From Brachionus plicatilis (Eukaryota > Rotifera > Eurotatoria > Ploima > Brachionidae), in contig QEOQ01000395.1 of the NCBI GenBank assembly GCA_010279815.1, positions 121,913 through 185,912 of the forward strand: 64,000 nucleotides of DNA, read 5' to 3'. Under the pieces are notes generated by a model. The model had not been told where the DNA came from, did no database searches, and worked only from the letters and a program-made list of their open reading frames with translations. Made by a program: the position numbers and the translations under genes. Positions within the stretch are counted from its first letter, which is position 1. Each line of letters opens with the position of its first letter. Below are positions 31,012 through 42,300 of this stretch, in pieces.

Positions 31012-32212
31012 ATTTTATTTACAGATCCAATTTTGGGCTTAATGAAAAAAATATAGCTTTTTAATTTTTGATCCGTTTTGTGTTCAAAAATTCAGAATGT
31101 CTAGTTTTTATTAGTTTTAATAATTTTTAATTTTTATAACATTTATAAGAATTTGCTATAGGAATAGGAAAAAAATCAAGTAAATAAAGAATTTAAATTT
31201 TCTCTTTCTAAAACAAATTGAGCAATTTTTCATGAAATGTTTGTAAATTATACATGAAAATCGATTTCTTAAAAAAAAATATAAAGATGATATAAATTTT
31301 GCAATTTGAACATTTGAGTTTGTTTACCATTATATATAAACTATATATAAAAAAAGAAAATTAATTTATAAAAGAGCAATATTAAGTATTAAAATTTTTA
31401 AGTTAGCAGGAAAATGTTTTCCTTTTAAATTTTAATTGTTTTTTAGGCTTTATTATGACGATTTGGAGTGTGAAATTTTAACGTGATTGCGAATCTTAAA
31501 TTGAACAAATCTAAGTTGATGAATTATTTTTTGTTTCTTTAATTTCCCGCAGTATAAAGACAACTGCTAATGTATTCTTAATTAAATTTTAAAAAAATCT
31601 GCTTCTCAAAAACAAAAAAATTAAAGAAAATTAATTATTTTATAATATTAATAAATAAAATTTTAATCAGCCTTTCATAACCAAGGTCTTAATTTAACTC
31701 TGAATTGATACTAAAATGGTTTCTTAAAAATTTAAAATAGATTAAAACGTTAAATTCTTATTTTTTTAAATTACTAAAAAAATCTAATGATCTATTGATC
31801 TATCTAATAATCAAATCTAATGTTCTAGACAAGGATAATATATGTGGGAATGATATACAATTGTTATTCATTTTTTGGAAAAAAAATTTTCATCATTCAA
31901 AGCTGAATTCAAAATTTAAATTATAAAATTGATATGATATAATTTTTTTTTGATTTGATATATAATCATAAAATTGAGATAGGTAAATCTTATTTAAACC
32001 AAAAATATTTGAGTTATAAAAAATCTTATTTTTATTTATTGTCAATTTAATAAAATCTAAAAAAAATTTTAATGATTTTAGACCATATGTAACTTTATAC
32101 TAGTGTTAGACATATCAAATTTAACTTAATTTCGACTTTAAAATTTAATTTTTTTGCTTCAAATGATTAAAAAATAAGGAAAATTTTTTTTTAAAAGAAA
32201 TTTTTTTTTTCA
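31012..32212. other. AT-rich sequence, nothing recognised
   Basis: No coding or repeat structure that I can support. Confidence 0.5.
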
Positions 32213-32242
32213 AGTCGAGTCGACTCGACTAATCGATCGATT
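32213..32242. repeat. Two adjacent perfect palindromes
   Basis: AGTCGAGTCGACTCGACT (32213-32230, 18 bases) is immediately followed by AATCGATCGATT (32231-32242, 12 bases). Both equal their own reverse complement, in otherwise very AT-rich DNA. Confidence 0.85.
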
Positions 32243-32434
32243 CCCAAAACTACTTTATACCGCACTTATTAAATAAATAAAAAGTATCAAAAACACATGT
32301 TTAGTAAAATTACATTTCTACTTCAAAAATTAAGAGACTATTTATTTTTAACTTTTTTAATTATTATATTATATAATTTTTTGATTGATTTGTTTAATTG
32401 AATGTTCAAATACAAAATTGTGACAAATGTTGTT

Positions 32435-33362
32435 AAAAACGTGGATATTAAAGAACAAAACAGCCGACTACCAGGGTAAAAAATTTGATAAGCTTGTAAA
32501 TATTGAAAATCAAAAAAAAAATTTTTTTTTTGTAGGAAATAAAAAAATGTGAAAAAATGAAAAAGTGTCCGATTTGAAAATTACATTTTTTTCAATTTGA
32601 TTTGTCTTTTGGTTTAAAATATCTACTAAATTTTTTCCAGGTAACAAAATTTGGATCATGTCGACATTGTGATCAAGTGTTCACAAAAAATTTGATCATA
32701 TGTCTCATGTCCAGAATGTGATCAGTGATCAATGATCACATATTTTGTGGCCAAAACGTCCATTAATTAAACAAAGAGTAAAAACAATTTTTTTTATGTG
32801 ATCAGAAAAACCTTTAAATTTTACTAAACTTGACTTAAGTTAAAAAAAAATTTAGTTCTCTTTTATATAAAAAATAAAAAAATGCTTGTTAATTATTTAT
32901 GTTTCTTAGACAATATTTAGGAGAAATTGGTAGAGATTTTTTGGATGTTATTATACATTTATGCAGTTATTATAATTTTTTAGAGAAAAAGTATTTTTTT
33001 TAAATCTATTTTAAAATTAGAATTTCAAATTCTGAAGATAATTTTCAATTAAAATTTCTTGCACTATCACAAATATATATTTTTAACTAAAAAATAAAAA
33101 TAATTAAAGTAAATTTTTTCCTTTAATTAAAGTAAAATAAATCTTTGATTTAGTTTAAATAATTTTAATGTAACATGATCAACATGCTATGTAGATTTGA
33201 AAAACATTCTCTTAATCTTTTGTTAATGTTTACTAATTTAAATGGTCATCCGATTGAATTTTTCAAGCCTATTGAGTATGCAAAAACGTGGATATTAAAG
33301 AACAAAACAGCCGACTACCAGGGTAAAAAATTTGATAAGCTTGTAAATATTGAAAATCAAAA
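32435..33362 (+). repeat. Identical 81-bp direct repeat, 847 bp apart
   Basis: 32435-32515 and 33282-33362 are identical by eye, from AAAAACGTGGATATTAAAG to ATTGAAAATCAAAA. The second copy lies inside an open frame. The sequence between is AT-rich and contains TGATCA-type MITE sequence (about 32640-32790). Confidence 0.85.
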
Positions 33363-33393
33363 TAGCAAAATTACACTTTGGAAAATTTTTTGA
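33175..33393 (+). CDS. 72-codon ORF or terminal exon, unrecognised
   Basis: The frame reads LLLMFTNLNGHPIEFFKPIE followed by YAKTWILKNKTADYQGKKFD and ends in TGA. The amino-acid pattern is protein-like, and 27 codons are duplicated at 32435. The first ~12 codons overlap sequence shared with the foldback at 47.8-48.3 kb, so the real exon probably starts later. No family is recognised. Confidence 0.35.
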   Translation: MINMLCRFEKHSLNLLLMFTNLNGHPIEFFKPIEYAKTWILKNKTADYQGKKFDKLVNIENQNSKITLWKIF

Positions 33394-33682
33394 TTATATT
33401 TAAAATTTTTCTTAATTACGTTTTAAATCCATTATTTTAGACTTTTTTAGTTTTATTACCCCAAATTTTGAATAAAATACCCCAAATTTTTAATTTTTTA
33501 CCCCTATTTTATTAAGATAACACCAAAAAATAAAAAAGAAATTAAAAAAATAAAATGACAATTTTATTTTATAATCGACACCAAATTAATTATAAAAATA
33601 CCAAAATTAATAAAAATAAACTATTTTATTATTTTTAACCCCAAAAATTTAGTCGAATTCAGAGCATACTTAACCCAAAAAT

Positions 33683-36600
33683 TTACTTTTTTCCACATTT
33701 ATTTGAGCAAGCCCAATATCTTCTTTTAGTCATTTTAGCACCACATTTATCACAAAACTTTTCTTCGACTTGTTTGATTGAATCAATTCGAGGTCTTTTT
33801 GATGGATTTTCTTTTGTCGAACTCGAATCTTCATCATCTGTATCAATCCCTTTAGGTGCCGAATTTGTTGCTTGTGTTTCTTTCGGTTGATGTTCAAGTG
33901 GTCCAGCTGTGTCTTTTGGCCTTCCTTTCTTTCTATTGGCTTGTATAGGTATATCCATACCAACTGAGTCGAAATTGCATTTTTTTTTTCTTGCTGCAAT
34001 AGTTGTAAGATGATAACATTTGTAATTTTTTAACCAATACCAACAATTGCAACTACTCAAAGTCCAACTATTTTCATTGTATTTAATTTTACGAATACTA
34101 AAAATGGAAGTACCCAGTCAAATCTAATCTAATGTTTCATTGAGGAATAAGTGAAGTTCATCGAAGAATCATCACATAACCCACTGATTTTACGATGAGA
34201 CTATTAAATCCCCAATCAGAATTCATATTTTTGTTAGATACCAAAAAATTAATTAAAAAAAAAATAGGAGGAGTCACTATTTGAACCTTGCATGAACTTT
34301 GAGTTTATGTTTGAGTAATATTAAGAAAGCATATATGCATTAGAAATTCAATCATTAATTTTTCTTAACTAGGTTTGTAGTTTGCTCCTTTTAAGCACGC
34401 TAGCTGTAATTTTTAAAACTTGGTCATTCATTGGTTATTTGTTAAGAAAACTCAATTTCTGTTCAGATTCGTCAAAATCAGCGTTATTTAAAAGTCTTAA
34501 GTCAAGCCAAAGTCACTGACTTAAAATTAAATTTTGTTTCAAGTCAATCTTATTATATTTAGTAATAGAAATCCTAAAGATTTTATTTATTTTTCCCTTC
34601 TTGTCGATCAAAAATTCAAGTGGCCGCGTTAATGACTGCATGTAACGGTAAAAATTAAAATATTAGTATTGTCTTAAAAATCTTTGATTTTACTTGACTT
34701 AACGATTTTTTGAACCCAGTTAAAAAATTGACTTTAGTGACTTTGACTTAAACTTGTGTCTTAAAACCTAGCCTAGCCAAAATTTAATATTACAATATTT
34801 AATATTTGTTTAATTTTTTTTTTGACAAATTAGGCTTTTTTTGATTAATACTCTTTTAATTAATTAAGAATAATTTATTGAATAAATAAACAAATTAATT
34901 TTTTTTAAGGCTAATCTAAATTAACAGAGGAAGGATTTTTCAGAATCGGCTTTGCTTCGGAAAATAGTCAAATAAGAATGGAATCTGGAAAAAATGAGTC
35001 TAGAACCGAATCCTATATCCCAATCGAATCGGCTATCGAGGTCAACGAAAAACTCTGGTGTAGTTGAGACACATTCAACAATTCAAGTTAACCGTGGTCA
35101 AAAAAGCAAAACAAGACGACTATCGAAGCCGGTTTTAATTTGTGGTACACTCTGGAAAATTTGTGGAGAGGCAAGGAGAACTTATAAATTATTGTTACAT
35201 TTTGAGAATCTATAATCTAAAAATTTTTTTTTACAGTTTATGTTCATAATATTAGTATAAAAATTTATTTATTGTTAATTTATTTAAAAATTCTATATTT
35301 GATTCGAAGAGAATAATTAAATTAATTTTGTAATTTTTTATCTGATTTAAAATAGTTTTTTTTTACATGTTAATTTTGATTTTTTTAACCAGCCTTAAAT
35401 ATTTTTTCTATTTTTATCATAAATATAATGTATATTAAATTAAAAAAAAATAATCATGAATAAAGATTTAAAAATTAAATTTTAAATTCATTTTAATTTG
35501 ATAAAAAAAAATTTTATAAAAATATATGAAAAACCGCTGAAATTTTTATTTTTCATCGATGAAACATAATGAATCTGCTCACTGCTCATCGATGAAAAAT
35601 CGATTAAATTTTTTTTTTTCATTGATGCTACATCAAATTTTAATTGACTGGGTAATCATATGATCGAATGAAAACCATTTTTTTTCAATTAATGACTGAT
35701 TGTATTGTTTACATTGTCCTTTGTTGATATCTATCTTGTCATCAGCAGTTAAATAATAATAATTATCATCTTTCAAATGAATAATTGTTTTGTTATAACT
35801 GTTCCATTTATAAGCTTTTACTAAGTCATCCTTTGTAACATTTGGAAATTCATAAAATATTTTTTGATTTAAGTTGTCAACGATTTGAGGCTGATTTGTT
35901 TCTGGATCAATCAATGATAATGTAGGTGCACGTTCAGTTGACCATTCTTTCAAAATATTATCTCGACATTCGTTTAGAAATGGAATCAAACCAAAACGTT
36001 TTGAATTTAAAATTTTCTTGATTTGAGCATGAGTTGACTCTAATGAATTGCTTGTACTTGGTAAACCAGGTGCAAAGCCTTCATACCAACCATTATTTCC
36101 ATCTTTGCACCATTGATTATCGAAATACTCTAAAAATGTTTTGATGGCTGGACTATTGACTCTTGACCATTTTTCTTGAAATAATTTAAGAGCTCTTGGA
36201 AATAATTCTGGCTCAAAAATTTTTTGAATTTCGCTTATATCGTAGACAATTCGTTCTGCTTGTAATTTGCTAATTGATTTTACACGAATATCAATATTAC
36301 GATTGACGTGAGCCCAACAATTTACTCTTGTTTTTAAATCGAATACTTTTGCAAATCCGTTTGTGATAGCACCAGCATTATCTGCTATTAAAATTGAAAA
36401 ATTAACTGTTTTGTTAAATACTTTTTCATGTGTTTCTTTGACTGAGTTGAAAAAAAAACCGAAATCATCTTCATTTTCAGTACGACATATAGCTAATCCG
36501 AACGGATGAAAACTTTTATTACGATCAGTTGTACCACCTGTAATAATTGGAAAATTTTCATATGTTAACTTGTACGTAGCATCACTCAAAAAATGTTGAG

Positions 36601-37276
36601 CATTTTCTGCGATTTTAATTAAACGTTTTGATGTTAAAAACACTCGAAAAATTTGTGATGGCATGGCAGCATATTCAAATTTCCCAACGAAAACCGCGTC
36701 TTCATCGTCTGGAATCTCTGAATTATCTTCGCACCATTTTTTGAAATCTGTCAATGAACAATTTTTATTTAAGTCCTTACTAACTGAATTTATAATATGT
36801 TGAATTTGATTGTCAGTTGGTGGCTGAATATTTTCTTTGATTAAATTTCTCTTGATTTCTTTTTTTGCTTGTCCAAGCGAACGAAAATAAATAATTTTTT
36901 CTTTCACTTTAGGAGGAACATTAGCTGAATTTTCTTCGTTCGAATGATTTGAATGTTCATTGTCTGATATATAGACTGAACCACCAATTTCACCATTTTT
37001 GACTTTGAAATAAATTGATTTTTTGCAGCCTTTTTTGTTGAATTTGCAGTTGAATGTATGTTTATCGCAATCGGCTAGGTTATTTTTTGAATGAAAGTTC
37101 CATGCTACATTGTCAAAATGTAAATTTTTGACCAATTTTTTAAATTCCATTAAAGATTCACAATCTTCAAGGAAATCGTACGCTTTAGATACGCTTCTTT
37201 TTATTTTCGGCAATTCTTCAGCGTCATTTACGGTGTCGTTGAAATTATTTTCTAAAATACTCGCAGAACTAGACAT
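33683..37276 (-). CDS. MULE transposase, interrupted by an insertion
   Basis: The N-terminal part (37276-35653) has a FLYWCH-like Cys/His region (residues about 59-112: CDKHTFNCKFNKKGCK ... HSNH). The catalytic core shows D232 (HFLSDATYKL), D299 (LIADNAGAITNGF), the C320-x2-H323 motif (CWAHVN) and E413 (NSLESTHAQIK). The C-terminal part (34110-33683) has a SWIM zinc finger (CNCWYWLKNYKCYHL), a basic KKGRPK stretch and a CxxC pair (CDKCG...CSNKCG). The two parts are separated by a TA-flanked element; with one TA kept they are in the same frame and total 684 codons including the stop. As it stands, the frame runs into the insertion and stops after 547 residues, losing the SWIM finger. Confidence 0.88.
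34113..35652. mobile_element. TA-flanked element (Tc1/mariner-type) inserted in the MULE gene
   Basis: 1540 bp, with TA at 34111-34112 and 35653-35654. Inverted ends are CCCAGTCAAATC and, inward from the right, CCCAGTCAATTA. No transposase frame is visible; an ORF at 34994-35215 is unrecognised. Inside, 34622-34650 (GTGGCCGCGTTAATGACTGC) resembles 56030-56050 in the TTLL intron, so part of it belongs to a dispersed family. Confidence 0.75.
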
Positions 37277-38569
37277 TTAATAATAATCAATACACATTTT
37301 AGCAAGCTGAATTTCTTATATAGGAATATTTTTTAAATATTTATTAAAAAAGTGTCAAAAAATTTAGGTTTCATTTTAATAAACTAGAGTTCGTTTTAAT
37401 TAATTAGGTGTAGTTTTAATTGATTTAGTGTCAAAATAAAAGAAAAAGTAACATCTTATTTAATTAGGTGTAAATCTTAATTTTTTATGGTTTACTTAAT
37501 TAAAAGGGGTATTTTATTAAAAAATTGGGGTAAAAAATTTTAAATTTGGGGTATTTTATTCTAAATTTATGGCCTAGATATTAAAGAGCCATTATTTTAG
37601 ATAGATATGAAAAAAACTTTTTTTAAACAAAAAAACTTGATTTTAATTTAATTTCCTTTATTTTTACATGGTAGATGCGTCTACTTGCTTTTTTATTTAC
37701 CTTAGAGCATCTACTTACTTTTTAAAAACTGAGCACATCCCTGATGGTATAACATTGTTTAAAAAAACTGGGGGCAATATCGAATGTCCCGTCATAGTCC
37801 CAGTCGTTAAAATTATTTAGAAATTGTAGATCAGATATTTTTTAATTAAGAAAAATTAAAATTACTGTGTTTAATAAATATTTTATTAATTTAATAATTT
37901 TTTTTTGTTCATCACAAAATTTTTGTGTTTAAAAGTTTCATATTTGTGGGAGACAATTTTTTTTTTGTGGTTAATCTATTATCTATTTGTTTAGGGGCTT
38001 TGAAATTTTGTTAAAGATTTTAAATAATGCTTTGGATATTATAAAATACTTTTAATCATTATTATTTATTTTTATTTTTCCATATATCAGTGTATAGTCA
38101 ATAGTATAACAATGATTGAATTTATGGTCCAAAATGAAAATCTGTTCTGAAGCAAATTTTATTTTCTGATATTTATTTTCAATTATCTTAATTGACATTA
38201 TAAAACGGCAATTTAAAGAACTTGTAATGGTTCAAATTCTTTTAAAAAATAATTTAATAAATAGGTATTTCAAAATCGGTTTATTAAATAAATTATTCCT
38301 GGGGGGAATATTTTTAAATCAACCATTTTCACGGCTAAATGCAAAATATGGCACATTTTTTTTTTGAATTTGCTTTCAATACTTGAACAAAAGTTAAAGT
38401 GTACTCAAAATTTATTTTTATTCATTGTCAAATTCAAATGCCTTACAAATTAACATCAACTAATCTCTAAAAAAAATATTTACAATCATATCTTCATCAA
38501 TTAAAAGCCAAAGGGGTAACAAAAATAAGTTCATGAGATCATTCAGTTGATAAAAGAAATCGGGGCAAA

Positions 38570-39373
38570 CTAGTCCAGTTTGCTTGGTTTTGTTCTTGTT
38601 CGATACCTTCTGTGAATTCTTTTCCTGTACTTTCTAAATGGTCTTTTATAAAAGCGTCTCCTAAAATACTTTCTACTGGTTTGAGTGGTTGTTTTGACCG
38701 ATGTGGTCGGTCTTGCTGGCTGAACAAATCCATAACTGTTAGACAAAAGCGGAAAATAATTACTTTGTGGAAACACGTCGGTGAGCTTGGTGTGAACATG
38801 CAAAATGCTGGACTGGTTTGCTCTGCATTCGTTCTGGTTGGCATTTTTGTTAATCAATGGGTTTATCAATCGGCCAAACTTATTGAATGACAAATAAACG
38901 TGATTGTTTGAGCCTAGTGAAAATTGGTGCGATCCACCGGCTCGAACTTGGTGGTGGAACACACAAAATTTGTCCAATTCATTCAGGTTTTTGAGCACAA
39001 AAATACCTGAGCGATGAAAGCAAATGTATTTATTTGTCTGCTTGGATTTTAGAATTGTAAATTTCCTGAATATCAAGGTTTCTATTAGAGTGTAGGGGTC
39101 TTTGAAAACCTCGTCAACAGGCACGTCAGCTTTAATGCGAAAGCTGCGCAGACTCACGTAGCTTTGGCTGCACTCTGATTTCAGGCGTACCATTCGCTGA
39201 AGACCATGGCGTGACCAATCTCCGTTTAAATCTTTCAGCGCGTTCAAAAAACGCGTTACCATAAATAAATCACTTCTTGTGTATTGAATGTTAGCCGGAG
39301 TTATGTAGCCGATATTTCGGCGCCGAAAATTTGTTGTATTGAATCTTAGTGAGTAGACGCTTTTAAAGCATTC
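38570..39373 (-). CDS. Divergent FGF-family ligand, last exon
   Basis: The exon opens after a good acceptor (TTTTTCTAAAG, 39374) and encodes 267 residues to TAG. Numbered from the ATG at 39262, the beta-trefoil pattern is visible: YVSLRSFRIKADVPVDEVF (35-53), DPYTLIE (55-61), TNKYICFHRSG (76-86, matching TGLYICMNKKG of FGF8-type ligands), DKFCVFHHQ (97-105) and HVYLSFNKFGR (121-131). A very basic tail follows (about 197-226: RKYFRRRFYKRPFRKYRKR), presumably binding heparan sulfate. FGFs are secreted and signal through FGFR. No signal peptide is seen, so a 5' exon must lie upstream; I could not identify it. Overlapping AATAAA motifs occur on this strand at 38422-38411. Confidence 0.65.
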   Translation of the reverse strand, partial: ECFKSVYSLRFNTTNFRRRNIGYITPANIQYTRSDLFMVTRFLNALKDLNGDWSRHGLQRMVRLKSECSQSYVSLRSFRIKADVPVDEVFKDPYTLIETLIFRKFTILKSKQTNKYICFHRSGIFVLKNLNELDKFCVFHHQVRAGGSHQFSLGSNNHVYLSFNKFGRLINPLINKNANQNECRANQSSILHVHTKLTDVFPQSNYFPLLSNSYGFVQPARPTTSVKTTTQTSRKYFRRRFYKRPFRKYRKRIHRRYRTRTKPSKLD

Positions 39374-39399
39374 CTTTAGAAAAATAAAAAATTTTAATT

Positions 39400-42300
39400 C
39401 TTTTTTTTTTGATGAAAATATTGCAATTTTTATTTTTTAATCAAAAAAAAATTTTATTATTTATTAAAAATTTTTTTATTTTAATTTTTAAAATGGACAG
39501 TTTGCGGCTAAATGTGATCATTCTGTTAATATTAAATGTGAATATTTTTTAACAAAAAAATTGAAATTTTAATAAAATTTTTTTTAATTTTTCAAATTAA
39601 TTAATTTACATGAGATTTGATTTATGTGATTTGACCACAAGAACAACAAAATTAATTAAGGCTTTTTGGTTTATTTAATGATAGAAGCGATAAACAAATT
39701 TTTATAATTTTTGGTGAACAAAAAATAATTATGATGATATATGGTAGAAAAATTAATTCGTAGTAAATTAATAAAATTTTACATTGAACAAATGTGACGT
39801 TTTTTTATAGAAAAACTATAAAATACAGAATTTGATTAAATTAAATTAAAGATTGTTTTTCTTTAATATATTTCAGATTGATTAGGGATATTAATTGCTG
39901 AAAGAATCTATGAAATAAAAAAACAAAATTAATTCATCCTAATTACACCTAACATTTGGTTTTGATATTTTTAAAGATTTAATTATTAATTAATATTTTT
40001 CTAATAGAAAATCACGACAGATTATAATTATTTAACAAATCAAAATTCATTTAATTTTAGAATATTCCTTGGAATAAAAATTAGTCTAAATTAAATTATT
40101 CGACTTCAATTCAATTTTACATTAATTTCAAAAACTATTTTGGTTTGTTTTTTTCAAATTATTTTCTTAACTCTTTTTTTAATAAAAAAAAAATATGAAA
40201 AAAAAAATTTTGAAAAAAGCTTTTTTTCTTTTTAAACTTAACAATTTAAAAAAAAAAATTTTTTTGTTTTAGTCATTAAACCTGAAGAAAGTGATTTGGT
40301 CGAAACGCGTCGTAAAATTCAACTAAAACAATTTACTTTTTATTCCATCTTTTTTAAAATAAAAATTTTAAAAAAAAATAATTGTTATTTTTATTTATTA
40401 AGTTTATAGTCTAATCATGTCATTTTAATTTTTAATAAACAAATTTTTATTCTTTGATTAATTCTCTGTGAAAAAAATTTATTCTAATTAATTATTCTAG
40501 GAAAAAAATTTTTGTTGAACAAAAAAAATTATTTTAATCCACCTTTCATTCAAAATATTCACAATTTTAGATAAAAAAATTTTTGGTGAACAAAATGATC
40601 ACATAGTCATAGACATGACCCCATTTTTTTGGCATTAGAACGATTAGCGTGGTATTTAAAAGCTAAAACTTGATTTCGAGGTCAGAAGAATATTTTTATA
40701 AGCAAGATAAAATTAAAAAAAATATGTATACTTACAGTAGTTTGAAGGGAGACGAGATAAAAATACAAAAACAGGACCAATTTCAAGTTGTTGACAATGA
40801 CAAAAAACGAAAATTTAAATTTCTTGATTTTAAAACAAAACATTGCTGATTTAGCAGAAAAGAAAATTAAAATAAAAATAGAATAATTAATTTCATCTAA
40901 AAAAAAAATTAAAAAAAAAAATTAACTATTGAGCAAGTTTCAGGTATCGGTCTAATTCGAATAAGAGCTTTTGAACTAGATTTGAAATATAACAATTACG
41001 TCAAATGCTTATTTGTCTTGGCAAGTCGCGCTCTAGAATAGACTAAGCTTCTTTTCAAAGATTTTTGATTTTTTCAAACGAATGAATTTTTAATTAACTT
41101 TATTTGTTGGTTTTATTTTAGAAAAATTCAAATAGAATGACAAGGATTAACTTCGAAGTGATCAATCAGAGTATTTGCGCTCTAGAATTAAAAAAAATGA
41201 TAGCCTTAGGACTTATTTGAGTATATCTCAAACTTTTGGATTGTAATTAAACTTTTAAAATTAATTAAAATTTTTTGGATGCATCCAATTTTTTATGTGT
41301 TCATTTATATAGTATGGCTAATTAATTAATGAACACCTACTAAATGAACACGATCGACTTCAGTGTACATTTTGGACATTCTTTTTGTGTGAGAATCATT
41401 TAAAAAAAAAAATAATAATCCGACTTTTTCTTGTCTTTATTTTAAAATATTTTACTTATTTTAGACTCAAAAAAGAATACAAATTTCACCATGGAAATTT
41501 TTGACACTTTTTTTAATAAATATTATTAAATAGAAAAATGTTTGTATTTTATCTTAGAGAAGAATTTTTAAAGGTTGATTAAAGGTCTCGACTTTGATGG
41601 CTTTGTAAAGTATACGAAATGTTTCTAAATAATTAAGTTAAAGAAAGAAACTGTTCGTTAGTTTTGAAAACTACCTTTATTAATACTTTTATTAAAGTAA
41701 TTATTAAATTTAAAATTTAATTTCAGATTTTTTTTTAAATAATCTTCTACTTCTTGTATCGAATGATTTAAAATTGGAAAAACAATACTTCGCGACATCA
41801 CCGAAGATCACAGGAAGATAATTGTACCTTTACGTAAAGCTGTGTTTTGGCCTCATGTTAAGTATGCATGTGGTTTTCTTCTTCTAGAGCAGACCATCGT
41901 GAATTTTAGAACACAAAACTTAATTATTTTTCTTCTAAGAGATCAAAATTGGGTTTTAATTTTAAAATTCAGTTTAGAATAAAATGATACAAATCTAAAT
42001 TTTTTCTCTAAATTAGTTCTGTGAATGCAACATACATTTTTTAAAATTACACAATAAAAGGAACAAGATTTTTATCATTTTTATCTCTTCTGTAGTACTA
42101 AATTTTAAAAAGCCCTTAAATTGATTCTGTAAATTTAATTAGTTGATACATTTAAAGCTTGACCTTAATAGGACTTCTGCAAAAAAAATTAAAAAATTTC
42201 AAAAATGTTGAAAATAAATTTCAGAATATTTGAATAAGTTTTTTTTTGTCTAAATTTCTGATTCCATCACTAAGATTACTGAAAATCTAAAATAATTTAA

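Larger units (their letters stand above)
33442..37588 (-). mobile_element. Mutator-like (MULE) DNA transposon, ~4.1 kb
   Basis: The element is flanked by direct CCATTATTTTAGA (33429-33441 and 37589-37601). Ends are degenerate inverted repeats that share GAATAAAATACCCCAAATTT, followed by further TACCCC blocks inside. It encodes one transposase on the minus strand, and a separate 1.54 kb TA-flanked insertion (34113-35652) sits inside the gene. The duplication is slightly longer than the usual 8-11 bp for MULEs, perhaps because terminal bases coincide. Confidence 0.8.

Noticed and set aside
40292..40330. CTGAAGAAAGTGATTTGGTC followed by GAAAC, recalling a hammerhead ribozyme core (CTGATGA...GAAA)
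   Set aside because: The CTGATGA core is not met and I could not draw stems I and II. It is more likely a Penelope-like coding or terminal scrap.
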